Assembly: GCA_963691655.1 (NCBI GenBank)
Contig: OY829328.1
Coordinates: forward strand, 84,324,400 to 84,388,399
DNA: 64,000 bases
Origin: Toxonevra muliebris
Lineage: Eukaryota; Arthropoda; Insecta; Diptera; Pallopteridae
Direction of reading: 5' to 3'
Every line of letters begins with the position of its first letter. Position 1 is the first letter of the stretch. Below the pieces are notes generated by a model. That model was not told the origin of the DNA and did not search any database. It saw only the letters and a program-made list of their open reading frames with translations. A program made the translations under genes and the position numbers. Of the stretch, positions 25,445 to 37,118 are shown piece after piece.

Positions 25445-25660
25445 ATGCAGAAATGCATTGTTGCCAAATTTCAAGTTACAAATTGAAAGAAAAAAATATA
25501 TTGTAGAGCTATCTTTTTGAAAGTTTTATAGTAATACTTCACTATTCATACTTCAATACAAAAGACATTGTTGCCAAATTTCAATTTATATGTTCACTGA
25601 AAAATTAAATAATAAAAACTTAATAAAATCTTCAATGCTATGTTGCCAAGTTTCAACCTG
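25445..25660 (-). repeat. GAAATTTGGCAACATTGC motif array, cluster 3 (reversed)
   Basis: ATTGTTGCCAAATTTCAA occurs near 25455 and 25565, and the variant ATGTTGCCAAGTTTCAA near 25638. All are in the same orientation as cluster 2 and opposite to clusters 1 and 4. Confidence 0.5.
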
Positions 25661-27013
25661 GAAGTTATACTCTCTATATCATCTTAATGGAATTCAAATT
25701 TTGCTTAAATTTGCTTAAATAAAAGTTGTGAAATTAGTTCCACAATATAAACCGTGTCATGAAAATCGCAAAATATTTATTTACTTGATTAATAACTTCA
25801 TAATGAACCATAGAAATTTTAAAATTTGAATGGAAAAAAGAACAAATTAATGGTGCTAATTTTTACTAAAGTTCATAAACTTTTAATCCGTGACAAAATT
25901 AACTAAAAATAAAATAAAAAATTACATTTAGAAGCGCAGCTGCAAAAAAAAAATGAAATGGTTTTTTAAATCTAAAAATCAATATTTGAAAGACTCTAAT
26001 CCATAAAAAAAAAAAATAAAACGAAGAGGGGGAAGCGAGCAGGAAAGAACGGACACCAAGAAGTTTAATAATTTTTATAGCTAAGCTGCTTTCATAACAA
26101 AGAAAGTAAGAAAAACGCAAATCTTTCACGCTTTCAAAGCGTTCAAGAAAAAAAAAAGAGCGAAAAAGAATTGATTTATTTGCACGCTAGCAAAAAACGT
26201 AAAGTCAATCTTTTGAAAAATAACAAATGACTTTAAAAAGAAACAAAAAAGTTTAACGAACTTTTTCAGTATGCTTTGCTTTGCAAACATTTTGTTGCAA
26301 TTGTATTTTTTGACATAACCTCAAAGAAAAGGGAACAAGAAATTTAGTACACTTTAAAATAATTTATGAGCGCATCAAAATAAAACACACAAAAAAAAAC
26401 AAAAATAAATGAAGGTAGGTTAAAAAAAGGTAACAAGCACAACAACGGGCATTGAAAACCCATTAACGCTCAACTCGCGCTGAACTTTTACCCTATTTTT
26501 AAGAACATACCTACATGAAGAGGAATAAATAAAAATGAAAGTATTATGTTTTTATGTATTTTAAATTGGTGTCGTGTGCAAAATTCACAAGTCAAGTCAA
26601 TAATTAAATACCCAAATGAATGAATGAACTCAGTTCTAGAAAAAAAACGGAAGGAATGAAATCAACGCTCATTGGTGGTGGCACCACCACTGATGCTTTG
26701 TTTCGTCGTATAATATATAATTAAAAGTGTAGTTGTAAATTTTATTTATATACGCATTTGGGACACTCTCACTTACTCACTACCATACATTCAAATTACT
26801 AAAGCAACCCTATTTTTTTTTTATATAAAAACACTTTAAGGGTTTCTGCTTTTAAGCTTACTACTTTATGCCACCGCTGCTACAGCCATTGCGACTACTC
26901 CTGCTGCAAGCTCTATATACATTTCCCTACGCACATATTTCAAATATACATACATAAGTAAGTAAGATAAAAAAACGTAAATATGTAGGGTGTTCTTTCT
27001 ACACTTTTATTTT

Positions 27014-27037
27014 TTCTCTCTCTCTCTCTCTCTCTCT
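27014..27037. repeat. (CT)n microsatellite
   Basis: Uninterrupted TC dinucleotides. Related pyrimidine tracts lie near 7650 and 36532, and a complementary (AG)n at 46250-46267. Confidence 0.85.
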
Positions 27038-27539
27038 GTCAGCTTCTGTTTTGCACTTAAGTATATATTTGTTGACTTGTTATTTTGAGTACGCTATTAA
27101 TACAAAAGTAACAGCAGCAACAAAAAAGGGAAAGAAAAGGTACGTGACTTTTTGTGGTTTTTTGAGATTTGTTTTTAGTATCTAGTAAGAAACAGCGTTC
27201 AAATACTGAGAAAAAAAAACACAAATATATATTGCTAAAAATCGAACAAAAAAAGTAAATAAGTATTGAGAGTCATATATATATATAAAGTAGGTAGTAT
27301 GAGCATAATGACCTTGAGTAAACGACTGCATATTGTTATATGGGAGATTGTTTAGAGTGTGTTTGCATATACTTACAGACAGACTAAGATCTTTTTTAAG
27401 TCCAATTTCATTGTGTGTATTCACAAAAGGGTATTTGAAAAGTATTTTGTAAAATTTTTCATTGAAGATGTTTTAACAAAAAAGTTGCATTACACGTAAA
27501 CTCATAACTTTTAAATAAAAATTGCAGTGAATTGTGTCA

Positions 27540-29140
27540 AAATGGAAATGTGGCAACGTAGCATTTCTAATATGGTACATTACTAATCTATGCAAAAACT
27601 AATTATTTATAAGGTCAAATTAGTCACAGAGCATTTTCTGGATGAAATTTCGTGCCAGTGGTAATTTTTTTGAAATTTGGCAACATTGTGTTTTGAAAGA
27701 AAACTAGCACAAACATATTTTTTTTTAATTGAAAATAATTTTTGTATACATTTTTAACTCAACATTTATTCTGGGGCAGATATTCGTTTGAAATATCGAT
27801 TTAAAAAAAAAAAATTGGCAACGTAGCACTCTGAATAGAAACACAGCACAAATAATTTAATAAAAAATACATTAACTACTTATTTTAAAATGAAATTGAG
27901 ACGCAACTTTGAAAATTATCTAATATTTTCAAAACATAAAGCCACAAAATCATAGCCAAAAATAAACGGTAAAGAGTGGCATTAAAGTGTAGTGTGAGGT
28001 TCCTTTTAATTATTTATTTTTACATTTTTTTATTTTTACATTTCAAGTTGGAAGTTGCTTGTAATGAATTTGTAAAATAAATATGGCAACGTGGCACTTT
28101 GAGTAAACTGTCTGTTTAAACTTTTGACTAACATATATAAATAAAAGCTTAATATTTCTAATAAGTTTGAGACGCATTTAAACATTAACTTGATCACCAA
28201 TTGCACCAATGTTGCGGATTTTGAAATTTGGCAACATTGTAATTTGAAAGGAATCCAATGAAAAATATAATGCTTTTATTTAAAAAGCATTTTCTTTGGA
28301 AAATTACTCAAGAAAATTGAAGCGAATTTCAGATCTGAAATGAATTGTTTTGAAATAAAAATTTGGCAACGTAGCATTTTTTTTATTACTGACATTTGAG
28401 GGTAACTTATTTGTATATGAAGCTCGTTAATAGTTTTTTGGTTTGTTTTTTTTTTTTTTTGAAATTTTGCAACATAGCAGTTGACGACCTCGATAGCCTA
28501 GTGGATAGTGCACTAGACTTTCATCTGGGAGGTTCGGGATCGATTCCCGTCTTCGTCTGGTGGTTAATTTTCATAACTTTCTTATATTCACTATCAATAT
28601 GAAGTGGATGAGAATTATAAGAATGTGTGCAAGTACACACATTGGTTGGTAATGGCAAAACCACCAAGCCGATAAAAAATTGCCACACCGCCGTTCGGAA
28701 TCAGCGTTAAACTGTAGGTCCAACTGTGTGGTATCACAATGGGCCGTTCAGGCCTAAGTGTGTCTCTCGACAGCCACTCCAACCTAACCTAACATAGCAG
28801 TTATATGAACTTTAACTTTGAATTTTTAATTAATATATACAAGAATTTGCGGATTCCAAAACGGCCATATGATTTATCTGCTCTTTAAACATTCTTGCGA
28901 CTTAGTCATTTCACTTTAACTATATATAAGAACTATATCTTTTTGAGTAGAAATTCAAGCGCAATGAATGTTCGATGAATAAATAATGAAATTTAACAGT
29001 AATTATTTTCTTGAAATTTGGCAACGTAGCATGTTAAGAAGTTATCTTATGTTGAAATCATGCAAACACTGAATAGATTTTCATTGAAACTCAGCGAAAA
29101 ATTCAAAATATAATTTGAAATTGGACAACATTGCGATTTT
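27540..29140 (+). repeat. GAAATTTGGCAACATTGC motif array, cluster 4 (largest)
   Basis: Variants of GAAATTTGGCAACATTGC occur near 27544, 27672, 27811, 28081, 28222, 28359, 28461, 29012 and 29115, all forward. Most spacings are 100-140 bp, with one 270-bp gap that would fit a lost copy. Two subtypes seem to be present: ..GGCAACATTG(T/C) and ..GGCAACGTAGCA, partly alternating (27544 GTAGCA, 27672 ATTG, 27811 GTAGCA, 28081 GTGGCA, 28222 ATTG, 28359 GTAGCA). A SINE is inserted directly after the 28461 copy. Confidence 0.65.
28483..28790 (+). mobile_element. tRNA-derived SINE, copy 1 (308 bp)
   Basis: The insertion is bounded by a perfect 12-bp direct repeat, AACATAGCAGTT, at 28471-28482 and 28791-28802. 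The 5' head resembles a tRNA, with an A box TAGCCTAGTGG (28494-28504) and a B box GGATCGATTCC (28537-28547, consensus GGTTCGANTCC), the internal RNA polymerase III promoter. A tRNA-unrelated body follows and the element ends in AACCTAACCT rather than poly-A. It carries no protein; mobility would depend on a partner LINE. A second copy at 47.39 kb shares the head and body but not the tail. The perfect target duplication suggests a fairly recent insertion. Confidence 0.88.
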
Positions 29141-31008
29141 TTCTAGAATTTACGCAAGTTACAGAAATAAAATAAATAATATCTGAGTTATTTTGGCTTA
29201 TAGTTTTACTTATAAGCTATAACTAATAATACAAAAAAAATTTCACGTTTTTACATTTGCAATTCTTTCATTAGTCAAGTTATAAAAAGTAAGTTTATAT
29301 AAATAGATTGTTGTTAGGCTAATTACCTTCTATTTAACTGTTTTTTAATCAATTTGAAAACCCTTATGTCTTTACTATAAAAACAAAACAAAATAACTTT
29401 TGTCTCTTATTTGTAACTTATGCTCGACCTATCTCATTACTATACAATTCCCATACATTTGATATTGTCTCATCAATCTATAATGACATGACAAAGGCTG
29501 TTGTTGCTAATGATACAATCATTTCTTAACAACAAAGATAATTATTTCTGGCCCTTATATTTGCTTTTAGTTAATAAATTTCTAAAGAGCCTTTTGCTAC
29601 TCAAACATAAAAGTATATATTCTCATTAACTATAGTAGGTACTTGGTAATAATTTCAATCAAGCTCAGCCACTACTCCGTACTAACTACTTTACCTCCTT
29701 TTTTTACTAGTAGTATTATTTATTTTGTAAGCTCTGTGTATGTGTATATGTATGTGTGTGTTGTCATTACTTTTATGTGGCTAATTAAAAAGTTGAGCTA
29801 TTTTAGCCACACTTTATAGACTAATCTCTCAACAAGCTTCGAACATACTTACTTGCCTACCTAGCTACCTACCTAAATGAGTGACTGATTACTGCCTCAC
29901 CTCAACTTGCCGCGCCTTGCCTACTTTGACTATCAGGACTGACTCTGTTTTATTTTTTTTTTTTCTTATTTTATACGAAAGAGCAACAAGTTAATTATGT
30001 AACAAAATGGACTAAACGCTTTTATGGCTTACAAAGTTGCATACAAAGCATATTAATATGCACCGTTATTACTTTTCTTTTATTTTTTCTATGTAATCCA
30101 TTTTTTTATATTTTCTACTATTTTTTTTTTTTACAGAATAGTAGTAAAAAACAGTGTAGTAGTAGTTAGTGGTAGTTGTAGTGGTAGTAAGCAATTATTT
30201 TAATAATAATAATCTTTTAGAATACTGTTGCTACTTTTTTTTTTCTTATTAAGTTGCTTTGTTGTATTACAACTGTGTTTTTTTTCCATGTTCTTTTCTG
30301 TTTTATGTACACATGCTCATGACAAAAGATGCCAACGGAGGAAGACTTAATTTTGTAAATGACAACAAAAGGCGAAAGGCTTTTTTGTCCTTTTTTTTCT
30401 TCTTTTTTTGTAATTTTTTTTCTCGGTAATAAGTAGCATATTATAAATATGCCTTTTTTTTCTTTCAAAAAAAGGTATGAATATCTGGAGTGTATAATAA
30501 GAAAAACCAGTAGTAATAGCATTGAAAGGTAGAAAAATTGTACTCAGCTATAAATTGAGCAAATGAAGGTGATAGTCCCGTAATTGAAGTGTTTAGTTTG
30601 TAGCTTTTCTTGATGTTAATTTTAATTAAAATGTGTTGATATTGTAAAATATTAGGAGCAGATAAGTGAACTGTCTTTTGACTTTTAGTAGAAGAAATAA
30701 AGTCGATTACTTCTACAGTCAACGAGATATAGTGCTGAAAAGTAACAAAAAACTAAAATGATTCCCTTCTGCACTCACCACACGATATGATAACATACTT
30801 TACTCATCGTTTGCTCACTTCATTATAAAATTTGTTTTTTGTTTTTACGCTCCAAAAAGTGCAACCATGTGTTTTTTTAAATTTTGCATTTTCTCTTTTC
30901 AATGCAGTTTCTTCGCTTTTTGCAAGTCTACATCGCTTTTGATATTATTTTACAAATTCAATTAGGAAAAAATTAGTTTTAAAATAATTTAAAATAAACT
31001 ATGCAATA
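29140..31008. other. AT-rich non-coding stretch
   Basis: No gene is recognised. It has poly-T tracts near 29950 and 30121, TAG/GTA triplets at 30138-30190 and CTAC repeats near 29857. A phrase CAACGAGATATAGTGCTGAAA at 30719 recurs in variant form near 32566. Confidence 0.55.
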
Positions 31009-31018
31009 AAACAATTTT

Positions 31019-31881
31019 GTATTGTATTGTATTGTATTAGAGGTTTCTGTCGTTGTACCGCGACCTATAAGATCTATTGTACGTCCCTCTTTTCTATCTA
31101 GTCTAATCTGCCTAGAGTACCTCATCCAGTCCAGTCTCCCTCAAGAATTTGAGTATTGCGCCCGGATCTATAGATGCTAGTTCTGTACTGGGCACCTCGT
31201 ACATACCCAGATATTTCATTCTTTTATGGATCAGTGCTCCACACTGAGCTAAGGTATGTTCTGATGATTCGTCTTCCTCATTACAATACCTACAAATTGA
31301 GCTTTGCTCAACTTCTATTTTGCAAAAGTGTTCTCTGAGCCCACAGTGCCCAGTAAGAACATCAGCTAATATAGGCAGTCTGTTTTTGTTGAGATGCAGA
31401 ATGCGTATCTATTCTTGTTATAGTTACCTAGAAGCGTTTTGGATTGCCTCAGTCCCGGAAGATTATTAAAGAGTTCTTGCCTCTTGTTCTTCTCTTCCTG
31501 CCAAAGTACTTCCCTGATTACGCAATCTCCTATTCCACAGAAGGGTTCAGGTCCCACGAAAGTGTTCGCTGCTCCCTTTCTAGCAAGCTCGTCTGCGTGC
31601 TCATTGCCCTCTATTCCTCTATTCCAGGAACCCAACATAGGGCGACTTTATTGTCCTTGCCCAGCTGATTGAGCTTGCTCAAACAGTCCCACACCAACTT
31701 AGAGGTGATCTCAAAGGAACATAATGCTCGAATGGCTGCCTGGCTATCCGACATGATAGCGATATCTTGCCGTTTGTACTTCCTGTCCAGGTTGAATTGC
31801 ACACATATGCTAATTGCGTGAATTTCTACTTGAAGGATGCTAGGATACTTCCCCATCGGCTCAGAACAATACAATAAATAT
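31019..31881 (-). pseudogene. 5'-truncated RNase H LINE (I-type), degenerate
   Basis: On the - strand this encodes the C-terminal end of a non-LTR retrotransposon ORF2. The RNase H domain shows SDSQAA, then WVPG and, after a frameshift near 31620, GNEHADELARKGA. A CCHC knuckle of the form C-x2-C-x8-H-x4-C lies at about 31241-31294, and the frame ends at a stop at 31112-31114. At least one more frameshift lies near 31380. The 3' end is a short pentanucleotide tail (repeats of AATAC read on the - strand, 31019-31040). A 10-bp direct repeat AAACAATTTT flanks it (31009-31018 and 31882-31891). LINE RNase H is known from the I/R1/LOA groups. The copy lacks endonuclease and RT and is dead. Confidence 0.85.
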
Positions 31882-34800
31882 AAACAATTTTTGGTATGTT
31901 CCACTATTTCATTGATATATAAGTATATTCCACAAACGTTTTTGATATAAAAATTGTGTGTTGCATACTTTTGGGCTTAAAATAAAATATGTAATAAACA
32001 TACACTTATAAACTCACACATTCTATGAAACCGATGTAACAATTGATTTTAATTTCTATCAACTCACTGCACTATAAATTTTCCTTCAGCCCCGAGTAAA
32101 GATGTTACTACATCAAAATGAAGAATTTTATCTCCACACATTTTCTCTCGACTTTTCAACCTAAAATCTCACTAACAATAAAAGCTATCAGCATCACTTA
32201 TCTTTCCTATCTATAGTTTGCATTGATTTTTAAATTTCAAATTCCAGATTTTCATATTTCTGACTATATTGCTTATAAAAAAGAAGATGAAAAAAAAAAA
32301 AATATTTGAAAAATCATTGAACACTACAGATTAAAAATTTTGTTTTGCCTTTTTCCCCTCTCCCCAGTCATGAGTATTTATATGTCAACTGTAACCCAAA
32401 ATGATTGAAATCGATTCAATGGTGTTCATGCTATGGGATTTCGCTCATTTTGGAATGTTTCGCAACGATTTTGAAAGCAATTATTTTCGGTTTTTTGTAA
32501 AAAGTAAACAAAAAAATTCTCCAGCAGTTGTGGCATAATGAGTTGATGCTAAGAGCTTATAAAGTTAACGAGATATAGCGCTGGAAATTTGAAATGAAAA
32601 AATCCTATAACTCAGTAAAAATAGAACCTATCATAATCACTATTAACGTGCTAGTAATCCATGTATATTCATTAATTTTCTGTAGATAAAAATTATTAAA
32701 AATCCTTTACTTTTCAAGAAGCTACATCGTTTTTTCCATTTATGCCACATTACAACAGTTTCAAACTTTTAATGCTACCTTGAGTGCCTGCAATATATAC
32801 AACAATATAAACTCAGGCTTTTATTCCACTACTTTATTCTTTTATTTTCCAAAACAGCAGCAGTTACTTGCTACTTTCAAATATTTACACTTCGCTGCTC
32901 AACTTTACACACATTTTTAACATGAAACATTTGACATGTGAGCATGTATGTATGTATGTGTGTCGCTTTACGCGCCAAAGTCATTTAAAAAAAGAAGAAC
33001 AAGAGAGCGCTCAAATTCCAAGGTAAAAAATAAAACAAAATTGGAAGGTAATGTTAAAAATTGTGCATGAGCACATAAAATGCCACAAATGTCAATGTCA
33101 AAGATGTGAAGGAAGTGGAAGTGAACAAAAGGAAAAAAAAACCGACAGAAAAAAGAATGTGAAAAAAATAAAAGTTGTGAATCTTTAGTTTTTCCCTCTC
33201 TCCTCTCTCTCTCTCTTTTATACTGCAGTATGTTGCCAATTTATTGCATGAGTTAATTTTTCATATGGCAACTTGAGACGCTTTTAAGTGGGGCAAAGGC
33301 ATAAAGTACGAAACAAAACTTTATATGGAAGGAAAAAACAAAAAAAATTTTGATGTTGAAAAATACTTGCTTAAATAATTTTCTTAAAAAAATAAAGCTT
33401 ACAAAATACAGTTTTCTCTGATTACAATAACTTTAGCATTATTTTTCTTAAGGGTTACAATTACCAAAAAGAATTTTCCATTTTTTTTCAATCTGTCCCT
33501 GTCTTGTCCCTCTCTCTCTTTCTCTTTCTTTCTCTTTCTTACTCTATGGCTTTTCACAAAAGCAGTGAAATTTAAAACTATTTTTGCTTCAAGTTAAAAT
33601 TTATATTTTTATTTTTCCATTTCGCTTTTTCTATAAATTTTCCAATGGAAAACTTGTGAAAAAGCTTTAGGGAATTTCAATTCAAAATGTAAAAATAGGA
33701 TATTTAGCTCTCAAATTGATATGATACTGCTGATGGTGGTGGTAGCGGCGTTAGTGTTGGTGTTAAATATACATAAGTGCGTATGTATGTAAAGAGAGAA
33801 TTTTTGTGTCTGTGAGCGTTTGTGATTTATGGTAGAAGTAGGATTAAATTGCCTTAGCCAGCAGCAGAAACAGCAAAATGCAACCATTACACATACTTTC
33901 GCACAAAAAAAAAATAAAAAATTAAAAATTGTAGCAAAGGCGCAAATGCCTCACAAAATTTGCCTGGGGGATTTGCGTTGAGCATAGTGAGTTGGCGCCT
34001 TACGTGGGGTAGAAAAATGAAATTTGATGATGACATTGATGTAAGAAATTCTTTTTTAGTAAAATTTAATTTGTGTTTTTTTTTATGTTGAGAGGAGAGC
34101 AGGTTTAAAGTAGGTTAATTGTGTATTTTTAAAGTTACATAAAATTCAATTTAAAATAAACAGTTTTATTTTTAGGTAGATATAAAATTAAAAAAATATA
34201 TTGGTTCTTTAGGCTCTTCAAACAAAAAATCTATAAATTTTAAACCAAAAATATAATACTGTCGTATCATTCTGCATCAAAAATGACGCCTAATAAATCA
34301 CCTTGTGATAGTTAATTTTATTTGGTATATTCACAGTTGTTTGTAAACTGTATTAATGTGGTCAACATTTTTATGTAAAGTGAGAGAATTTGTTTGGATT
34401 TATAGTAAATGAGAAAAACGATATGTGAACTGTAAAAACGTCAGTTGTTTCATAATCAAAATATTCAAAATTCAATAAAATTTTCTAGTCTTCCTTAGAA
34501 TGTTTTACTAGATCGTAATTTGCCGTAGAATTATTATCAGCTGTCAATTGAATTAATTCATTTACACTCTCTCATATTGCCAGAGCAAAAATATACACTG
34601 AATGATTTCAATAGCAAATTGCTCAGAAATTGAGAATTTGTCAGAGTCAGAGAGAAAATTTCGCAGCATGCTCTTTATTGCTCAATTGTTTAACTGCCGG
34701 AGTTGATTTTGAGAGAATTTTGCTAACAAAGAGCATGAATTTTTAATCACAGAAACTCCTCCTCTTTCCTTTCTTTCAGATACTTAAACCAAATTACAGT

Positions 34801-36571
34801 TTCGTTTTAAACGATTCATATTTATTCTCTCTCTCTCACGCTTGTCAGGTAGGCAATTCCGAAATTTGCTTTCAATTGCTCAATTAATCAACTCTGGTTG
34901 ATTTCGCAAGAAATGCGCTCACAAAGAGAGTAAAAAGGGAGGATTTTTTTCATTTCAGTGAAGTTAAAATATTTTTAACACTGAATTTTATTTGAAAAAT
35001 TGCATATATGTTTAAACTTCAATTTACCCTACTATCTTACTAGAAATGTAGTACAAAAAAGTACTTTTTTTTAGAAATGTAACTTAAGTAGTTTTCAGCA
35101 ACTACATCTTGTTGAAAATAGTTGCTGCTAGAGAATGCATGTACTTAAAAATAATGATTATATAAATTTTAACATAACAAGCGTCAAAATTTTCAGCTAA
35201 CATGATACATTTTTAAAGCTCTCCTTTTCTATTGTCCATTTACTACTATTATATGCAACTTTACTAAAACATGAGTAATGTAGCTACTACAAATTTTGCA
35301 AAAAACTTTAACTGTAAATTTTATCGCACTAAATATAATTTAGTAAAATTAAAAATAACCAAAATATTTTGTTTTTAATGACAACAGTCAAAAAAGGAAC
35401 ATCGTAAAATTAGTAAAAATTGTAATATTACACTGGCTACTATTTCTTATTTCAACTATGCTGAAATTAAGTCCATGACGTGGGTCTGTTAAACATTACA
35501 GTATTTTTATTGCGCTTTCCTCGGCTTCACCTGACATTTTTTTATTATTCATTTGAATACAGTTAATTACAAAAACAAAAAACCGTAAGAGCAGAAAAAA
35601 AGTACTTGGAAAAATGTTACAAACTTTTAACAAAACCCATTTGAAAAAGAGTATGTTAAAATACAATAGCTAAAACTAAACAAAAAAAAACTCTAAAAAA
35701 AAATAAAAATACCAAAAAAATACGAACAGATGATAGCTAAAAAAAGTGTAGCGAAAAGGCGAAAAGAGTAGGAAAAAATCATGTAACTGGATGTGCAACT
35801 GTATGTCCATTTCAATCTAGAATTACTACTAGGTAAAAAAAAGGAAGAAGTACAATTTGAGCATTGAAAAAACGTAGAGAAAAAGAAGTAGAAAAAAGTA
35901 GCAAATCGCTGCTTAGTTGACATAAGTGTATCACATACGATGAGTTTATACGGAGTGCATACAAATATATGAACCAAATATACGAAAATTTACTGTACTT
36001 TGTATTTTTTTTTTACTCATTTTCTTCGTTTCTTTTTTCTGCCTGGATTGGCAATGTTGCTGCAACACATTTACTTGATTGTTGTTGTTATTTGCTAATG
36101 ATGATTGTAAAGTGGCAGTACCACAAAAAAATAAAAAAAACCCCAAAAAAAATTCGAAGCATACACAAAAACACGTGGAGGTAAAATTTGAAAGCATGAA
36201 ATTGTCATTTTAAATTCTGGGAAAATCCATTCATTCAAAAGTAGTACAGAAAAATTTGAGTCACTGTCGAATTTAAAGTATTGAAGCAAAGTTGATTTCA
36301 AAAATGTGTTTACTTTAACCCTCCCTCACTTTATTCAATTTTATTTGTTGTCGTTGTTGTTTCATTCCAACTGAACTTAAATTTACTCTCAATTCTTCAC
36401 AGCACTTACTCATTTCCATTGAAAAAAAGATCAGTTGATCATGAATGAAAATGTTCACACTATCCTCTCAATTACTCAACTGTTGTTGTTTGGCATCGAA
36501 AGAGTTATTCTGGCAAAGAGTGTAAAAACTACTCTCTCTCTCTCTTTCTCTATAAAGCCTAGTACTATGTT
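31882..36571. other. AT-rich non-coding stretch with dispersed degenerate repeats
   Basis: No gene is recognised. Between about 34560 and 34950, and again near 36450-36560 and 37860-37960, phrases resembling CTCAATTGCTCAACT...GTTGATTTCG...GAGAATTTTGCTAACAAAGAG recur with strong divergence, suggesting an old repeat of about 80 bp. A (CT)n-rich tract at 34825-34845 ends in GTCAG next to GTAGGC (34848/34849), a weak splice-like pair. CT-rich tracts also lie at 33500-33540. Confidence 0.45.
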
Positions 36572-37118
36572 TGTTTTCGTGAAACTTCGTTGGCAACATG
36601 CATTAATTTTACTGTGAAATTTCACATTTCAAGAGCAAATGTTGCAAGAGAATATTATTCAAAAACACCTTGAAGTATTCAAACATATTAATACGTGCAA
36701 AGAAATTTGAGCATAACATATATTTTCTGTCTCTTTCCATCACTATTTAAATGGCACGTAAATTTAAATTTGCATGAAAACATGTTGCTGACTTCTCTTC
36801 AGACTCATGTTGAGAGGCTTAATGTATCGCGAAATATTTCGCATCATTTATTTTCGTGAAACTTCGTGGGCAACATGCAATATTTTTGTGGTGAAATTTG
36901 ACATTTCAAAAGCGAATGTTGCAATACAAAAAACCCCTTGACGTAAGAAAAAATAAAAATACTAGCAGAGAAATTTGAGCAGATTCACCACTATATAAAT
37001 GACACTTAAATTTAAGTTTGCGTAAAAAAATGTTGCAGACTTCATGTTGAAAGTATTTTACGAGAGAGAATAGAATACTGCTTCGGCTAATGTATCACGA
37101 AATATTTCGTACTTATTT
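36572..37118. repeat. Tandem pair of ~270-280-bp units
   Basis: Unit 1 (36572-36850) and unit 2 (36851-37118) both open with TTTTCGTGAAACTTCGT.GGCAACATGCA, share internal blocks (TGTGAAATTT.ACATTTCA, AAATTTGAGCA, ACATGTTGC.GACTTC) and close with the 12-bp perfect palindrome CGAAATATTTCG. The opening phrase contains GGCAACAT, the same octamer as in the window's dispersed motif. The units are diverged by substitution and small indels and carry no protein. Confidence 0.75.

Larger units (their letters stand above)
24400..27540. other. AT-rich non-coding stretch
   Basis: No gene is recognised. A short frame from ATG at 24800 runs 16 codons into a strong donor GTAAGTA at 24849, and a good acceptor (pyrimidine tract ending TTTCAG) lies near 25135, but the sequence after it is not coding. 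A near-perfect inverted repeat GGTGGTGGCACCACC lies near 26675. A (CT)n tract occupies about 27014-27037. Confidence 0.5.

Noticed and set aside
28776..28795. Interstitial telomere repeat (TTAGG)n
   Set aside because: Only about two units, lying exactly at the SINE's 3' end before the target duplication; it is the SINE tail.
34825..34856. Third recursive splice site (CT-rich tract, GTCAG next to GTAGGC)
   Set aside because: The acceptor is interrupted by purines near the AG, the donor is weak, and no downstream donor lies within about 60 nt.
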